From Candidatus Colimorpha enterica (lineage in GTDB: Bacteria > Bacillota > Clostridia > Oscillospirales > CAG-272): a DNA stretch of 14,242 nucleotides. The notes beneath the pieces were generated by a model, which saw nothing but the letters and a program-made list of their open reading frames with translations, ran no database searches and was not told where the DNA came from. The translations under genes were made by a program, and so were the position numbers. This document shows, piece by piece, positions 1 through 8,444 of this stretch (positions within the stretch are counted from its first letter, which is position 1; each line of letters starts with the position of its first letter). The DNA lies in the NCBI GenBank assembly GCA_000433515.1, contig FR891109.1:1-14242 (forward strand). Reading direction: 5' to 3'.

Positions 1-125
1 GCCGATTGTGATACTGAAACAATTTCCGGAGAGCCTTTCCTGCAGGGCTGACAGTCAGGAGGCTGTAAAACAGGTATGTTCTCAGCTCCGTTAAGGGTGT
101 TTCGTTCGGCGCGGCGGTTGACGAC
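1..125. other. Left-edge stretch upstream of the giant ORF; no complete gene
   Basis: No promoter or convincing ribosome binding site is visible here. The frame of the giant ORF is open from about position 69, giving a short run that ends ...FGAAVDDMG and flows directly into the annotated start. It is closed further upstream by a TAA at 66-68. A second frame is open from the left edge to a TAA at 92-94 and could be the last 30 codons of an upstream gene or a frameshifted part of the same polyprotein. I infer that the polyvalent gene once extended further left and that its N-terminal part was lost or shifted out of frame. Confidence 0.4.
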
Positions 126-3100
126 ATGGGGCATTCAAGCCGTGCCGGGGAGAACATCTTCTGGGCGATGAACCGGAACAAGCCGGGGATCATCAAACGG
201 ATTCTGAACGCTCTTGAGAGGTTTATTACGCGTATCAGGGGCAAGGATGCTTACCTTGCGGTCGAGCAGAGGCAGGCGGCGGAGAGGCTGAGAGATATGC
301 TGACCGGGGAGCTTAAGAGGGCTTACGGGACGGATGTCAAAGGCGAAGCTGCGGTTGAGAGTGGCGAAGGAAAACGTCACAGTCTTGCGGGGCAGTATTC
401 GCAGACTGCAAAACTGAATTCTCTTTCCGGTGCTGTTCGCATGAATGAAAACGGAACACCGATGGACACAATCCGGGCAAGAACCGGATGGTGGCTCGGG
501 AAGGACGGCAAATGGAGATATGAGATAGACGACTCAGCACTTTCGTTTGACCGAAACGGGTATACAGACAATGCGATGTATCTTGCTGATTATGTCCGAC
601 ACGACAAACTGTTTGCGGCTTATCCGTGGCTCAAGGGCGTTAAACTGAAGATCGTTGATGTCATTTCCGGAAACGAGAATCTGAACGGATTATATAATCA
701 TCATAACGACACGATCTATCTCAAAGATGGTCGGACTGACAAGCAAATGAAGTCTACATTGCTTCATGAACTTCAGCACGTAATTCAGGAATATGAAGGA
801 TTCGCGACTGGTGCAAATCCTAATGCTGCGGCGGCACTGCTTCTCAATTCTGCTTACAACGACCTGAAGCGTGATTCGAGGTTTGCAAAAATCAAGTCTC
901 CGGATGAGAAGATGAGAATTGTAAAACAATACATCGAAAGAACTACAGGGAACTCTTTCGAGTCGCAGGCGCAGAATTATTATTATACCAACTACGGCGA
1001 ACAGGAATCACGGGCGGTGCAGGAACGCTATGCTCCCACAAATGATACCGGAAACGACCAGATTGAGGTGGCGCTTTATCACAATGACGGTGTAATTTAT
1101 GATGTGTCTGAGGAAATTGATAAAGCTATTGACAATCTCAAGGAAATGGGCTACAATGAAAAACAGGTTAATTCCATAATCAAAAGGGGGATTCAGAATG
1201 CCGACTTGTCAGGAAGTGGTTCAGAATCTGCGAATTCGCAGAATGCTTGGAGAAGAAATAACAATGGAGCGACTGAACAAAGCCGTGGAACAGGCAATGA
1301 AAAAAGGTTGGGAGACGGAGTACGAAGGAGAGGAGACAATCAAGGAACCTCCGAAACGGAAAGCTCCGGACGAGGCGTACAACGTGTACTGAACGAAGTA
1401 TCAAAGCCCGAAAAACGTTTTTCTCTCTCGTCGAACGTTGAGCAGATTATCGAGAACGACTCCGGAGAATTCATTGCGGAGAGCGACGGAAACGGAGGCA
1501 CGAGGTGGTCTCTGTCGACGTACGAATCGTCCGGTCGGGAAACGCTGAGGCAGTATCTTGACGGACAGGTATCGGAATCCGGGCTTACCGAAGCCGACGC
1601 AAAGGCTGTGCTTGATTCCATGGACGACATTTATGAGATATGCCGGAAATACGAAGGCGAGTATGTGCCGTTCGGTGCATGGAGCAGAGCCGAGGTTGTT
1701 ATTGACGAAAAGGGCAATCCGGTATTTTCCGTTGTCAAGCCCAACGGAGAGTATGCGATGAACCTTGACTTCTCGCTTGTCTGCAAGAAGAGACGTGCGC
1801 TTGACGCGGTTCTGAACAGGCTTATCGAGACCGGAGCCATCAACGATTTCGGATTCGGGCAGGAGGAGATCGTCAGGGTGAACGAGATCATCCGCGAACA
1901 CGGATTTGAGATTGCCTGCGATATGTGCTTTGTTGATGCGAAGAGATACAGACAGGCGGGAGTTGCCGACCAGTTCGTTGACCTTTACAATTCCATAGTG
2001 AAGAGCATGGCAAAGGACGGGCAGGAGATCGATTACTTCAATTTTGCGAACGATTCCTCGCTTTCTCACACCGAAGGCGGCATAGACAGGCTTTCGGATG
2101 CCGAGCTTGACTTCTCGGAAATAAATGAGATCACAAAGCCCGGTGCCAAGAAAACCGTTGAATACAGGGTCGCGCAGTATCTGAAGACGCATCCGTCCGA
2201 CAGAAAGCTGCTTTCCCGCGGAGACTTCATGTCAACGGCGGGATTTGACGCGGTGAAGGTATCCAAGCCGGACATACTGAAGCTGTACAATTCCAAGAAA
2301 GGAACAGGAGGACCGAAAGCGGCACAGAGCGACGTTCAGTATCTGAATGACATTCTGTCAAGCAAAAAGTTCAACCGAGGCGCGGCATATGATGTCGGAG
2401 GTGTCAGGGTACAGTCGTTCTCGGATTATGTACCGAGGCTTGTATTTGACTACGTTCAGATGATCGGAGATCTTGCGGCGAAGCGGCTTCCGGCTCATGC
2501 GTATACCAAGGAACCGCTGTTTGCCAAGCAGTTCGGTCTTACCGGAATGAAGATCAATATGTCGCTCATGCCGGCGAAAGGAAACGGGAAATATGCCGGA
2601 CTGAATGCGGACGGCTCGTATGCGTGGGCAAAAGAATCGTTCCCGGCGGAAGAGGCATTCCGTATACAGGCTGATCCCGAATACGGGAAGAATGTCGGAA
2701 CAATTGCGGTCGGGATCTCGGACGAACACATATGGAAAATGCTTTCCGACCCGGACATCCGCATGGTTATACCGTATCACAAGAGCGGCATCAACCCGGC
2801 TGTGGCGTTGAAGCTGAAGATCGGAGAGTATACTGATTACACCGGTCAGCAGAATACTGTACGCAGAGACGGAAGACAGCTCACGAAAGCTGAGCTTAAG
2901 AACATTCCCGATATAAACCGGCTTATGCACAGAGACGGTCTTGATGCCGTTGAAGCGTCGAGGCGGTATGTCGAATGGTGTGAGGACAACGGATACATCC
3001 CGAAGTTTGAGAAGTTCGCTTACATGACCGACAGCGACGGAAACCGTGTATTCAACGAAAACTATTACAAGCTGCTTGAAGACTTTACGACGATGGTGGA

Positions 3101-6100
3101 CGGAGAATTCCATCCGCAGGGAGACGTTACGGCAACGTTCCCCGGCTCTGATTCTGCATTCGGATCTATGGCTGACCTCATAAAAGAGGGGCTTGAGGAG
3201 GATGCGGTGACGGCTAACAGGCTCAATGCCGAGGTCGACGGTCTGGCTGAGGAGGTCAGGAGCGCGCTTGGGAGAGAGGAGAGCGGGAAAAGGTTTTCTC
3301 TCTCGTCGAACGTTGAGCAGACGAAAGACCTGATCGCCGTACACAACATGACCACCGCAGAGCTTGAGAAATCGCTTGACCTCGGCGGTCTTCCTATGCC
3401 ATCGATTGCCATAATAAAGGCGGCGGACGGGCATTCGGAATACGGCGACGTATCGCTTGTGTTCGGAAAAGACACCATTGACCCGAAGAAATCCGCAAGA
3501 AACAAGGTTTACGGCGGAGATGCGTGGACACCTACATTCCCGAAGATCGACTACAAGGCGAACGAGAAGGTCGGGAAGCGGATAAGAGACAAATACTATG
3601 ACCTTTCAAGAAAGTACGGATATGACAACACCCGCGCTCTTTACAACTATGCGCAGGATCTGTCGGACGTGCTGACCTCCGAGGGCGGAGAGAAAGCCAT
3701 GATCGACAAGCTGTACGGCGACACCGGCATGATGCAGATATATCTCATGGACACCGGAAGAGAGCGCGTTGCGAACGTCAACAAAGAGACGAAGACCGCG
3801 CTTACCGACGGACAGGTCAGGCAGTATGAAAATCTTATCGACGCTCTCGGCAGAGACGAGATGAACGGTTTTGCAAAAAAGGACGGAGAGGAGCTTTCCG
3901 ACCTTGTCAGAAGGCGCAAGGCGTTCATTGCGGAGAACGAAGCCGGGATAAGAAAGGCGTTTGAGAAGACCTTCATTGAGGACGGAATGAGCGCGAAGGA
4001 TGCGGCTGAGGTTTCGGCGGAGCTGGCTCTTTCCGACCTGAGAAAATATGTTCTTGACACGTTCAACTACATAAAGAACGGTGCCGAGACGGTTAAGACG
4101 GAATTTGACTCTGAGGCTACCGATGCGGCAATAAAGAAGGCTGCTGACGGCGAAGGTTATCGGAAGTGGATAAACAACCTGTTCGGCGGGGCTGAGGAGA
4201 AATCCGGAATCCGCAACAGCAAGGACGCATACACCGCTTCCGGAAACCGCAGGAGCTTTGAGGCGCTTCACTGGGAGAACAACCTTGAGAACATCGTGAA
4301 GGCGATGCTTGAGCAGGATGAGACCGGCGGAGCGTTTTTCTCAGGGTCGGGAATATGGGGAGTATCCGCGAAGAAGTACAACAGTATTTCCGAGATAAAG
4401 AACGACTCTTCCCGGCTGAGAACCATGAACGAGGCGGAGTACAATGCGCTGAAGGAGCAGTACGGCGCGAGGATGCAGGAGATAGCGCAGACTCTTATCG
4501 ACCCGAAAAACGACAACTACTTCATTGCAAGTGACGACGCGTACAGCCTTATCGTTGATGCGGTGAGGAACAGTAAGGACGAGAGCGGGATTCTGCGGTA
4601 TCTGAAGAAGTACAACAGCAGAGCGACCGAAAAGACCGCTTCCGACATTGCCGCGCTTGTCCGCGACATTGCAGAAATGCCGACCGGGTATTTTGAGGCA
4701 AAGCCGCAGAGAGCCGTCGGATTTGACGAGGTTAAGGCGGTAATACTTCCCGACAATGCGTCAGGAGAGCTTGTTTCGCGTCTTGAGAGCGACGGAATTA
4801 ACACTGTCACCTACAAGGCTGGGGACGAGAACAGCCGTCTTGAGGCTCTTAACGGAGTCAGGGATGTTAGGTTTTCTCTTGCGTCCTCCGCTGACACCGT
4901 AGCAGAGCTGCGGAGAGAAGAAACGGAGCTGACGAACCGGATCGGGGAAATTGAGAAATCCGACGCGTTCAAAAATGCAATTGACGACCTGATCAAGGCT
5001 ACAAACAGCGACAATTTTGCGGAGGCAGTGAAAGCATATCAGGCTTGGGAAAAAGAATCCGGATATGCCGACCTTGTTGACCGACGCGATGCACTGAGAG
5101 CAGAACTTGAGGAAATAAGGACTAAGGCATATAATGATGCGGTAAGCAAAGCGATCAATGAGGAACGGACGGCAATCGAAAAGTCGGGGCTGAGTGAAGC
5201 TGACTATTTCCGCAAACAGGCGGTGAAGGAATTCGGGTATACACCGTATTTCTACGACGCGGGATATATCATGCCGAACGGAAAGATGCTGAACTTCTCT
5301 GGTGAAAAGGGACGGCATTACGGTTCGCGCGGACAGGATCACAGAGCTATAGGCACGATATATGCCGACACAAATGGAACCGACGCGCTTGTCCGCTTCA
5401 TGAATGACGGAAACATCCGTATTATGGCGGAGACTCCCGGACTTGACATTTCCGCTTCGACCGAGCCGTCAAAAGAGCAATATACCACTATCCGCAGATT
5501 CGCGAATGAGTTTTCGGACGGTGGTTATTTTGCTGTTGACCTTTCGGACGAAAACGGAAAAACCGTCGGCACGCTTGAATACGAGGGCAACATCAACCCC
5601 ACAAGGATCGTGAACGACATAAAACACTTTTACGAGACCGGTGAGGTGAGAGAGCAGTCAGGGCTTGACAGGTTCAGATATTCTCTAACCCGTGCGAACG
5701 ACGAGTACATGAAAGCGGTGGAATCGGGCGACACCGAAGAACAGCGCAGGCTTGTGGATGAAGCAGCCAAGGAGAGCGGATATGACCGTCTGTTCTGGCA
5801 CGGCTCAAAGAAGGGCGGCGGCTTTACCGAGTTCCGCGACTGGTCGTATTTTACCGAGAACAAAAAATATGCCTCCCGCTATGCAAAAGCAGGAGACAGG
5901 GGTTCTCTCTATGAAGTTTACGCCAACCTCGGAAACACGTTTGACACAAGGAAACCGGAATGCCGGGAAATCTTTGATAAAATGCGTTCCGAATACGGGC
6001 TGAGCAAGGTTCAGGAATCCGGGCTTCCCGACTGGACTGACGGTTATGACATTGCGGAATTCATTGACGAAAACGGGCTTGATTATGACAGCATAATCCT

Positions 6101-8444
6101 TGACGAGGGCGGCGACCTTGTTGACGGAAAGCCTGTTTCGCGCGGATTTTCATATGTCATAAGAAGCTCCGAACAGGTCAAGTCCGCCGACCCGATAACC
6201 TACGACGACAGCGGAAACGTTATTCCGCTTACCGAGAGGTTTGACAGCGGGAATCGGGATATACGGTGGTCGCTTGCCGGAACGAACAAGGACGGAATTG
6301 AGGTATACGAAACAAGCGACGACATAAAGAATCTCACGAACAAGGAAAGAATGAAGCGGTTTGAGGATATCATGAAAGATGTTTACCGTGGAAGAACCGC
6401 TAAATTCATCCGGAACGGTCATGCGTACTATGCAACGTTTGAAGATACAGATGTCAAGAAAAACATTTACGGAGACAATCAATCTTCCAAAGCGGGGTGG
6501 AAAGCAAAAATCCGCGCCGGCGCGGACGGAGATATCTTTGAGCTTGTTGAGGATGCTGACTATACCGGAAGCGGCGCAGAACAGGGCAAGAGCAATCCGG
6601 CGCACAAGGGAATTAATCTTTGGGACTACTATGCCAAGACAGTGCAGATAGACAATGAGGTATACGATCTTGTTGCAAATGTCCGCAGAAGCGGAGATGA
6701 CAGCTATGTTTACAACATTGGTCTGAGACAAAACAAAAAAATAAAAGCGTCGCCTCCCATTGGAATTCAGAAGAATTCCGTTAATACGGGTGCTCAACGC
6801 TCTGACAATAGTGTATCACAAAATGATCCCGTTGTCAATACACAGTCTATGCAGGACGTTGAAAAAGATTCCTCTGACAAGAGATATTCTCTTGTGAAAT
6901 CTGCACAAAGTGAGCTGAAAGCGCTTCAGAAAGAGAACGAAAAACTGAGGCAGGATGTTGACGATCTGAAGCAGGAGCTGCAGCTTACACACGGGAGAAA
7001 GCTGAGCCGGGATGCGCTGATAAGCTCGATACAGAAGATTCTTATCGACAGGTACGGTGTGAAGCTGTCGGCGAAGGAGCTTTATCCTCATGTAACCAAT
7101 CTGTACGATATGTTCTACAACAACACCGTTGACGGAAAGCGTTTGAAGAAGGATGAGCGCGTTGACACGATGAGGATCATCGAAGAGATGGACAAAATCG
7201 TCGATGCGGTCATTGAAAACGCGGTCGGAGTTGACGACACGTATGTTGAGATGAAGAAGCTGCTTCCGGAGCTGCGCAATACCAAGCTCGTTGTTCCCGT
7301 GGACGCGAGAGCCGATGCTGCGCAGAGCGCGGGATTTGAGAACTGGGCGGAATTCAGGAAGGCGAACTTCGGCAGAGTCGGGTTTGCGAACGAAGGGCTT
7401 CCGGTTGACACCTACTACATGGAGCTTTCGGAGAGATACCCGGAGCTGTTCCCCGACGGAATAACCCATCCGGGAGAGCAGGCGGCTCATATTGCCGACG
7501 TTGTGAACACGATACGCGAGAGCGGCATTAACGAGTATCAGCTGTATGACATCGAAGATGAGCGTATCAGAACGTCGATAAAGAATGACGTCATGGACAT
7601 TATCGGGAATGCCGAAAAGCTGCAGACGTTTGCTGACAGGGCGGCGCAGAAGGTTGAGGACACGAAGCTGGCGGAGGCTATGCACTACGGTGCCGACATC
7701 GCGAAGCTGAAGAGGCTGAATGCCGAGAAGGTCGCCGATATCAAAGCCGAAAACCGGAAGCGTCTTTCGGATATGAGGCAGAAATATCAGGACAGGGTGG
7801 AAAGTGTCCGCGAGAGATATGCGGAGGCGAGAGCAAACCGTTCCGAGAAGCAGAAACAGACGGTTCTCCGGAACAAGGTTTTGCGCAAATACACCGAGGC
7901 GTCGTCGATGCTCGACCGTCCGACGACGGAGAACCACTTCACCGAGGCGATGAGGAAGCCGATTATGGAGTTCCTTGCGGCTGTTGACATCACGACAGGA
8001 AAGAGCGTGGCGAAGCAGGGGATATACGACAGGATACTGAGGGTCATCGAAGCGGCTAATAAAGTAACGGCAGAAGGAGACGAAAACGGGCTTAACATTG
8101 CCGAGACCGACCTGAATGTTCAGGAGAAGCAGCTTATCGTTGACTCCGGCTTGCTTGAGAGAATGTCGGCGTGGGTGGAAGCCAATCAGGGAAAGAAGCT
8201 GACGGAGCTTTCCTCGGCGCAGCTTTTCGATCAGATCGTATCCAATGAACCACCGGTAGGCTACGTTCACCTCGATCTCCTTCAGCAGCCTTATTTCGCT
8301 GCGGATACCGTACAAATATCCTATGAACAGCATACGGAAAAGAACCTCCGGCTCGATAGCAGGGCGTCCGTTATTCTCGCAGTAATACGGCTTGCAGATT
8401 CTGCGGGTACGAGCTCTTCCAATACTATACTATCTCAAGCCTGA
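126..8444 (+). CDS. Large polyvalent protein (multi-domain phage/integrative-element polyprotein), truncated at both ends
   Basis: This 2772-residue frame has the architecture of the 'large polyvalent proteins' of phages and conjugative elements: many domains strung together, thought to enter the recipient cell with the element's DNA and protect or reprogramme it. Modules in order: (1) residues 1-430, an RTGWW..DGKWR segment as in LPD23-type regions, then a zinc-metallopeptidase HELQH (H214, E215, H218) with E292 or E294 as possible third ligand; (2) 460-1055, an unrecognised domain with C553, C598 and C601 and a VIPYHKSG motif (881-888); (3) 1056-1581, a module starting DLIAVHN and ending in an ART-like strand/turn segment; (4) 1582-1850, a coiled coil plus a GYIMPNGKML domain (1713-1722); (5) 1851-2046, an ADP-ribosyltransferase-like domain (H1892-G, YFT 1908-1910, E1994); (6) 2047-2252, an LPD3-like domain (NLWDYY...YDLVANVR, about 2164-2187); (7) 2253-2704, coiled coils. 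R84, R431, R460, R1056, R1582, R1851, R2047 and R2253 each begin an R-aromatic/His-S-L seam. No ribosome binding site precedes the ATG, so the true start is probably upstream and lost. After about residue 2704 the frame reads through antisense transposase DNA, so the last ~70 residues are not native. The family call is confident; individual domain names are less so. Confidence 0.8.
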   Translation: MGHSSRAGENIFWAMNRNKPGIIKRILNALERFITRIRGKDAYLAVEQRQAAERLRDMLTGELKRAYGTDVKGEAAVESGEGKRHSLAGQYSQTAKLNSLSGAVRMNENGTPMDTIRARTGWWLGKDGKWRYEIDDSALSFDRNGYTDNAMYLADYVRHDKLFAAYPWLKGVKLKIVDVISGNENLNGLYNHHNDTIYLKDGRTDKQMKSTLLHELQHVIQEYEGFATGANPNAAAALLLNSAYNDLKRDSRFAKIKSPDEKMRIVKQYIERTTGNSFESQAQNYYYTNYGEQESRAVQERYAPTNDTGNDQIEVALYHNDGVIYDVSEEIDKAIDNLKEMGYNEKQVNSIIKRGIQNADLSGSGSESANSQNAWRRNNNGATEQSRGTGNEKRLGDGVRRRGDNQGTSETESSGRGVQRVLNEVSKPEKRFSLSSNVEQIIENDSGEFIAESDGNGGTRWSLSTYESSGRETLRQYLDGQVSESGLTEADAKAVLDSMDDIYEICRKYEGEYVPFGAWSRAEVVIDEKGNPVFSVVKPNGEYAMNLDFSLVCKKRRALDAVLNRLIETGAINDFGFGQEEIVRVNEIIREHGFEIACDMCFVDAKRYRQAGVADQFVDLYNSIVKSMAKDGQEIDYFNFANDSSLSHTEGGIDRLSDAELDFSEINEITKPGAKKTVEYRVAQYLKTHPSDRKLLSRGDFMSTAGFDAVKVSKPDILKLYNSKKGTGGPKAAQSDVQYLNDILSSKKFNRGAAYDVGGVRVQSFSDYVPRLVFDYVQMIGDLAAKRLPAHAYTKEPLFAKQFGLTGMKINMSLMPAKGNGKYAGLNADGSYAWAKESFPAEEAFRIQADPEYGKNVGTIAVGISDEHIWKMLSDPDIRMVIPYHKSGINPAVALKLKIGEYTDYTGQQNTVRRDGRQLTKAELKNIPDINRLMHRDGLDAVEASRRYVEWCEDNGYIPKFEKFAYMTDSDGNRVFNENYYKLLEDFTTMVDGEFHPQGDVTATFPGSDSAFGSMADLIKEGLEEDAVTANRLNAEVDGLAEEVRSALGREESGKRFSLSSNVEQTKDLIAVHNMTTAELEKSLDLGGLPMPSIAIIKAADGHSEYGDVSLVFGKDTIDPKKSARNKVYGGDAWTPTFPKIDYKANEKVGKRIRDKYYDLSRKYGYDNTRALYNYAQDLSDVLTSEGGEKAMIDKLYGDTGMMQIYLMDTGRERVANVNKETKTALTDGQVRQYENLIDALGRDEMNGFAKKDGEELSDLVRRRKAFIAENEAGIRKAFEKTFIEDGMSAKDAAEVSAELALSDLRKYVLDTFNYIKNGAETVKTEFDSEATDAAIKKAADGEGYRKWINNLFGGAEEKSGIRNSKDAYTASGNRRSFEALHWENNLENIVKAMLEQDETGGAFFSGSGIWGVSAKKYNSISEIKNDSSRLRTMNEAEYNALKEQYGARMQEIAQTLIDPKNDNYFIASDDAYSLIVDAVRNSKDESGILRYLKKYNSRATEKTASDIAALVRDIAEMPTGYFEAKPQRAVGFDEVKAVILPDNASGELVSRLESDGINTVTYKAGDENSRLEALNGVRDVRFSLASSADTVAELRREETELTNRIGEIEKSDAFKNAIDDLIKATNSDNFAEAVKAYQAWEKESGYADLVDRRDALRAELEEIRTKAYNDAVSKAINEERTAIEKSGLSEADYFRKQAVKEFGYTPYFYDAGYIMPNGKMLNFSGEKGRHYGSRGQDHRAIGTIYADTNGTDALVRFMNDGNIRIMAETPGLDISASTEPSKEQYTTIRRFANEFSDGGYFAVDLSDENGKTVGTLEYEGNINPTRIVNDIKHFYETGEVREQSGLDRFRYSLTRANDEYMKAVESGDTEEQRRLVDEAAKESGYDRLFWHGSKKGGGFTEFRDWSYFTENKKYASRYAKAGDRGSLYEVYANLGNTFDTRKPECREIFDKMRSEYGLSKVQESGLPDWTDGYDIAEFIDENGLDYDSIILDEGGDLVDGKPVSRGFSYVIRSSEQVKSADPITYDDSGNVIPLTERFDSGNRDIRWSLAGTNKDGIEVYETSDDIKNLTNKERMKRFEDIMKDVYRGRTAKFIRNGHAYYATFEDTDVKKNIYGDNQSSKAGWKAKIRAGADGDIFELVEDADYTGSGAEQGKSNPAHKGINLWDYYAKTVQIDNEVYDLVANVRRSGDDSYVYNIGLRQNKKIKASPPIGIQKNSVNTGAQRSDNSVSQNDPVVNTQSMQDVEKDSSDKRYSLVKSAQSELKALQKENEKLRQDVDDLKQELQLTHGRKLSRDALISSIQKILIDRYGVKLSAKELYPHVTNLYDMFYNNTVDGKRLKKDERVDTMRIIEEMDKIVDAVIENAVGVDDTYVEMKKLLPELRNTKLVVPVDARADAAQSAGFENWAEFRKANFGRVGFANEGLPVDTYYMELSERYPELFPDGITHPGEQAAHIADVVNTIRESGINEYQLYDIEDERIRTSIKNDVMDIIGNAEKLQTFADRAAQKVEDTKLAEAMHYGADIAKLKRLNAEKVADIKAENRKRLSDMRQKYQDRVESVRERYAEARANRSEKQKQTVLRNKVLRKYTEASSMLDRPTTENHFTEAMRKPIMEFLAAVDITTGKSVAKQGIYDRILRVIEAANKVTAEGDENGLNIAETDLNVQEKQLIVDSGLLERMSAWVEANQGKKLTELSSAQLFDQIVSNEPPVGYVHLDLLQQPYFAADTVQISYEQHTEKNLRLDSRASVILAVIRLADSAGTSSSNTILSQA
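1419..1446 (+). repeat. 28-bp perfect direct repeat, copy 1 (polyprotein seam)
   Basis: This stretch is identical, base for base, to 3294-3321. It encodes FSLSSNVEQ plus one base, directly after the arginine codon of an R-F-S-L seam. The codons before it differ between copies (CGT here, AGG there), and the sequence after it diverges at once. The two copies are in the same frame and bracket exactly 625 codons of the polyprotein. Confidence 0.9.
3294..3321 (+). repeat. 28-bp perfect direct repeat, copy 2 (polyprotein seam)
   Basis: Second copy of the repeat at 1419-1446, 1875 bp downstream and in frame. It also follows the arginine of an R-F-S-L seam, at residue 1056. Retention of identical synonymous codons suggests a recent copying or recombination event rather than protein-level convergence. 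Confidence 0.9.

Noticed and set aside
38..48. 11-bp match (TCCTGCAGGGC) between the left edge and the 3' end of tRNA-Arg at 11582-11592, as a possible attachment-site pair
   Set aside because: Too short for a typical tRNA-derived attachment core, includes a palindrome, and no integrase is visible; a chance match is plausible.
2358..3434. 358-residue minus-strand open frame
   Set aside because: Shadow of module 2 and the seam of the polyvalent protein; composition is arginine- and valine-rich without domain-like motifs.
6816..8333. 505-residue minus-strand open frame opposite the polyvalent tail
   Set aside because: Only its first ~34 residues (transposase-like) are meaningful; the rest is leucine- and arginine-rich shadow of the plus-strand coiled-coil coding sequence.
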